A stretch of 64,000 nucleotides of DNA from Phlebotomus papatasi. Its lineage: Eukaryota; Arthropoda; Insecta; Diptera; Psychodidae. The notes beneath the pieces were generated by a model, which searched no databases, was not told where the DNA came from, and saw only the letters and a program-made list of their open reading frames with translations. Shown here piece by piece: positions 61,450 through 64,000 of this stretch (positions are counted from its first letter, which is position 1; the number at the start of each line of letters is the position of its first letter). Position numbers and translations under genes: made by a program. Where the stretch lies: positions 67,084,001 through 67,148,000 of the forward strand of contig NC_077222.1 of NCBI RefSeq assembly GCF_024763615.1. The letters run 5' to 3'.

Positions 61450-62380
61450 TTCAGTTAGGTTCACAATCAAAATTTTAGTACTCGTGCAGCGCCATCTGTA
61501 CTCCGTAGTCATGCGCAGTTCGCACTTTCCCCCCTCCACATGGGAAAAAACCATTTCTCATTCTCATTCATTTTGTTGCTGGCTTTCGTGGAGGCATCTT
61601 CAAGAACCAAAATTTTTCTATCGTTCTTCTATTATTTAGTCAAATTATCCAAGTTGTGAATAATAAATTTAGATTGTAAAGAATCTCAGCTAACATGGAA
61701 AGTATCCGTTTACGGAAAAATAAACTTAACACGGAAATAATAGAATTTCCCTTCCTGACGACGCTGTTGTATGAGGTGAGTAAAATAATTTTCTTAGTAT
61801 TTTATGCAAAATGTATCAAATGATGAAAATATTTTAGAAGAATATGATTAGACAATCATATGATTATCTTATTTACATGCACTACCAACTGAATTTTACT
61901 GTAAATTGTTTTTTTTTCTGATTTCTTCAAACATAACCTCACTCACCACGTGTTTTACTTTCAGGCTTTCCTTCCCGGCGTCGTCACTTGAAGGTTTCCG
62001 GACGAATGCTGAAGATTGTGAATACTGCATCCTGGAGTGGAATTCACTGGAATTATCAAATCCTATTCCGCACTATGCTTCATTATGGTGAGTTTTAGAA
62101 TACTAAATATTTATTTTATTTAGATATCAATGATGAGCGTTCGGAACTATGAAAATCAGTGATTCCCTTATTATTTGTTCAAATCTGAGCCATTTGAAAA
62201 CAAAAAATAATAATTTTCTGATTTATATCCAGAACTTACTGTGATTTTCTTTATCTTCGCAGCCACGGAGACTGGATAGGCCCTGGAGGAGCATGGCAGC
62301 ATATGGGAAAGAGGATATTGTTGAAGCTATTTTTTATATACTTATGAACAAAAAGGAATAAAATTATTTTAGAAAAAAAA
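61450..62380 (+). other. Candidate three-exon transcription unit, product not recognised
   Basis: Three exons are suggested by good splice signals: exon 1 ends at 61775 (GAG|GTGAGT), exon 2 is 61965-62087 (TTTTACTTTCAG acceptor, ATG|GTGAGT donor), and exon 3 starts at 62263 (TTATCTTCGCAG acceptor) and reaches AATAAA at 62357. The introns are 189 and 175 bp. The coding content is uncertain. An ATG at 61695 in good context gives 35 residues ending early in exon 2. An ATG at 61771 gives about 71 residues across all three exons, with a CHGDWIGPGGAWQHMGKR stretch and a stop at 62345-62347. Neither resembles a protein I know, so this may be a small-protein gene or a spliced noncoding RNA. The 5' boundary is a guess. 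The unit converges on WRNIP1. Confidence 0.45.
62357..62362 (+). terminator. Polyadenylation signal of the plus-strand unit
   Basis: AATAAA lies 10 bases after the stop codon at 62345-62347 of the longer candidate reading frame. It marks the likely end of exon 3. Confidence 0.5.
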
Positions 62381-62388
62381 GACTTCAT

Positions 62389-62394
62389 TTTATT
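62389..62394 (-). terminator. Polyadenylation signal of WRNIP1
   Basis: An AATAAA hexamer on the minus strand lies about 48 bases after the WRNIP1 stop. It sits only about 30 bases from the AATAAA used in the opposite direction, so the two transcripts probably overlap at their 3' ends. Confidence 0.6.
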
Positions 62395-62441
62395 TTTTAT
62401 CAGTTTCCTGAGGACTTTTTTTTTTACAATGCTTTGGGGAA

Positions 62442-64000
62442 TTAAGAGAAATAATCCCGATCCTCCATTCCCTCCGGCATATACTGGAGTCCGGACTCGC
62501 CTTTCTGTCGCATATTGTAGCCCTTCCCGCATCCCATTTCGCGCATTAGCTTGGTGGGAGCGTTCCGGAGATGCAGAGGAACAGCCGGAAGCGCACCCTT
62601 CCAGTTTGTAATGTCCTCGGACCGACATTTCAACATTGCTTTGTAGACCTCCTGACTTAGGGGCCCTGGCCAGATAAACCGCGCACTGAGCTACTATGCA
62701 GTCTGCCTCGGGCATTCCCACGAGCTGAACGGCCTGGAGAGCTGACAGAGCCACGGAGACAGCATTGGGATCCGCCAAGCCAACATCCTCGCTAGCAGCT
62801 CGCACCATTCGACGGCAGATGTACCGTGGATCCTCTCCACCGGCCATCATCCGGACGCAGTAGTACAGGGCAGCGTTGTCATCAGACGCCCGGATTGACT
62901 TGTGCAGAGCCGAGATGATGTCGTAGTGCTGATCTCCTTTGCGATCATACAGCAAATGGGACTTCTTAATACCCTCCCGGATTGCGTCCAGCGTTACAAT
63001 TTTCACATCCTGATCCTCATTTTCTGTAGCTGTGAGTGTCTGAATCGCCAGCTGAAGGCTGTTTAGTGCGATTCTGGCATCTCCGTCGCACATCTCAGCC
63101 AACCAAACCAGAGACTTTCTATCTATCACAATCTTCACTGCAAAATCCATCTTTTCGGCATTGTCAATCTCCTCCAAGCAAGCACCATCGAATTCTCTCA
63201 ATCCACGCTCCAGAATTTTCACCAGAGCTTCCGTGGACAACTTCTCCAGAATGATCACACGACAGCGGCTCAGGAGGGCAGAATTGAGGCTGAACGAAGG
63301 ATTCTCCGTAGTGGCGCCAATCAGAGTGATCACTCCACTCTCCACATGAGGCAGGAAAATGTCCTGCTGCAGTTTGTTGAATCTATGTATCTCATCCATG
63401 AACAAAATTGTCCTCTTCTTGTACTTAAGATCTGTCCTTGCTGTCTCCACCACTTTCTTCACGTCACTCACTCCTGACATGGTTGCCGAGAGCTTCACAA
63501 ATCGAATATTCTCTGATTTCTTGCACTGGCTAGCAACAATGTGCGCCAGAGTTGTTTTCCCGCATCCCGGAGGGCCCCATAGAATCATACTTGGAATGTC
63601 ATTCTTCTCCAAAACTGTCCTCAGCACAGCATTCTTACTCATAACATGCTCCTGGCCAATGTAATCATCTAGTACATCCGGACGAACAACTTCCGCCAAG
63701 GGTTTGGATGGCTGGTTAGGATCTTTTGGCTTAGGAGTTGCTGGCTTTGGTGCTTCTCGAACATTCTGAACATTTTCCTCATCATCAGACAAATCTATCA
63801 CATCTGATTCAGACACATTCGACGGCTTCTTGCTGCTTCCGGGAGTTGAAATTCTGGCCTTTTTTGAGGTCGACGGAGATGTCTCAAAAATACTGAAGGG
63901 ACGCTTGAAATTGCTGGACTTTTTCTGGGTATCTTCTTCAGATTCCTTGGAGGACAGGAACAGACACTTGTTGGCATGTCGTTCAATAGTTTCCTGAGGA
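62442..64000 (-). CDS. WRNIP1: WRNIP1-family AAA+ ATPase (Werner helicase-interacting protein 1), N-terminus beyond the window, one frameshift
   Basis: The protein is a nuclear DNA-damage-tolerance ATPase of the WRNIP1/Mgs1/RarA family, which in other organisms binds ubiquitin and acts at stalled forks. About 518 residues are visible, numbered here from the window edge. The first residues, ending in ERHANKC, look like the His-Cys half of a UBZ4 ubiquitin-binding zinc finger; its Cys-Cys half lies past 64000. A Ser/Lys-rich linker follows. The AAA+ core has Walker A GPPGCGKTT (about 142-150), Walker B FMDEIH (about 200-205), sensor-1 GATTENPSF (about 228-236) and the LLSRCR arginine finger (about 242-247). 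The helical C-terminal domain includes RRMVRAASEDVGLADPNA. After APKS one lone base at 62652 shifts the frame; the family tail (VPLHLRNAPTKLM, GKGY, DYFS) resumes in the next frame and stops at 62442. No intron is seen. The frame is open upstream of 63816, so a start there is not supported. The function is family knowledge; the motifs are seen. Confidence 0.95.

Noticed and set aside
62251..62640. Extended WRNIP1 C-terminus to 62251 in the first frame
   Set aside because: That tail has no family resemblance and crosses the poly(A) signal; the family tail is in the adjacent frame and ends at 62442.
63814..63816. A start codon of WRNIP1 at this point
   Set aside because: The codon is GTG, and the same frame stays open to the window edge with a UBZ-like ERHANKC, so the real start lies outside.

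Overview
The window is eukaryotic nuclear DNA, strongly AT-rich and almost without coding sequence. It is crowded with short inverted-repeat transposons, tRNA-derived SINEs and decayed transposase and LINE fragments. The only gene I can name is a conserved animal-type gene, WRNIP1, at the right edge on the minus strand. An insect fits best, probably a dipteran. The grounds are GT-AG introns under 200 bp near 62 kb, many TA-flanked MITEs, Tc1 remnants, and SINEs with an ATT-repeat tail. This placement is inference, because no ribosomal or mitochondrial marker is present.

Layout: 0-12 kb holds two weak candidate exons (619-787 plus, 3452-3548 minus), a 216-bp MITE with near-perfect 46-bp ends, one copy of a palindromic MITE, a piggyBac-like MITE, and a MITE nested inside another MITE (11135-11510). 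A wreck of a Tc1 transposase lies at 12.4-12.9 kb: two fragments in inverted orientation, abutting a LINE C-terminal fragment. A dispersed repeat starts at 15.9 kb. At 19-22 kb there are a MITE, a 66-bp direct repeat 1.3 kb apart, a pogo-like MITE and a GC-rich block with a recurring GGGGGCAA motif. At 25.5-31 kb there are a Mutator-like foldback element, three SINEs (two with clear target-site duplications) and a GC-rich island.

The most unusual object is 34.45-39.52 kb. It is a head-to-head array of about 200 copies of a 22-bp unit, plus orientation up to about 36484 and inverted after it. Matching 14-bp inverted ends bound the whole block, so it looks like one giant foldback transposon filled with minisatellite.

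From 41 to 60 kb MITEs follow one another: elements ending in TAGGGG, a 250-bp family ending in CACTGAGAGAAA, a cluster of palindromic MITEs at 46.7-47.7 kb, a second Mutator-like element, a four-arm inverted repeat at 52.8-53.3 kb, a 1.4-kb foldback element with arms near 400 bp, and a TIR element carrying a LINE insertion with an 11-bp target duplication.

At 61.4-64 kb is the one clear genic neighbourhood. A candidate three-exon plus-strand unit of unknown product ends at an AATAAA at 62357. WRNIP1 converges on it from the other strand with its own AATAAA at 62389. The WRNIP1 frame is broken by one stray base at 62652, and its N-terminus lies beyond the window. Apart from these two there is no supported gene, and most of the window is intergenic or intronic DNA shaped by transposons.
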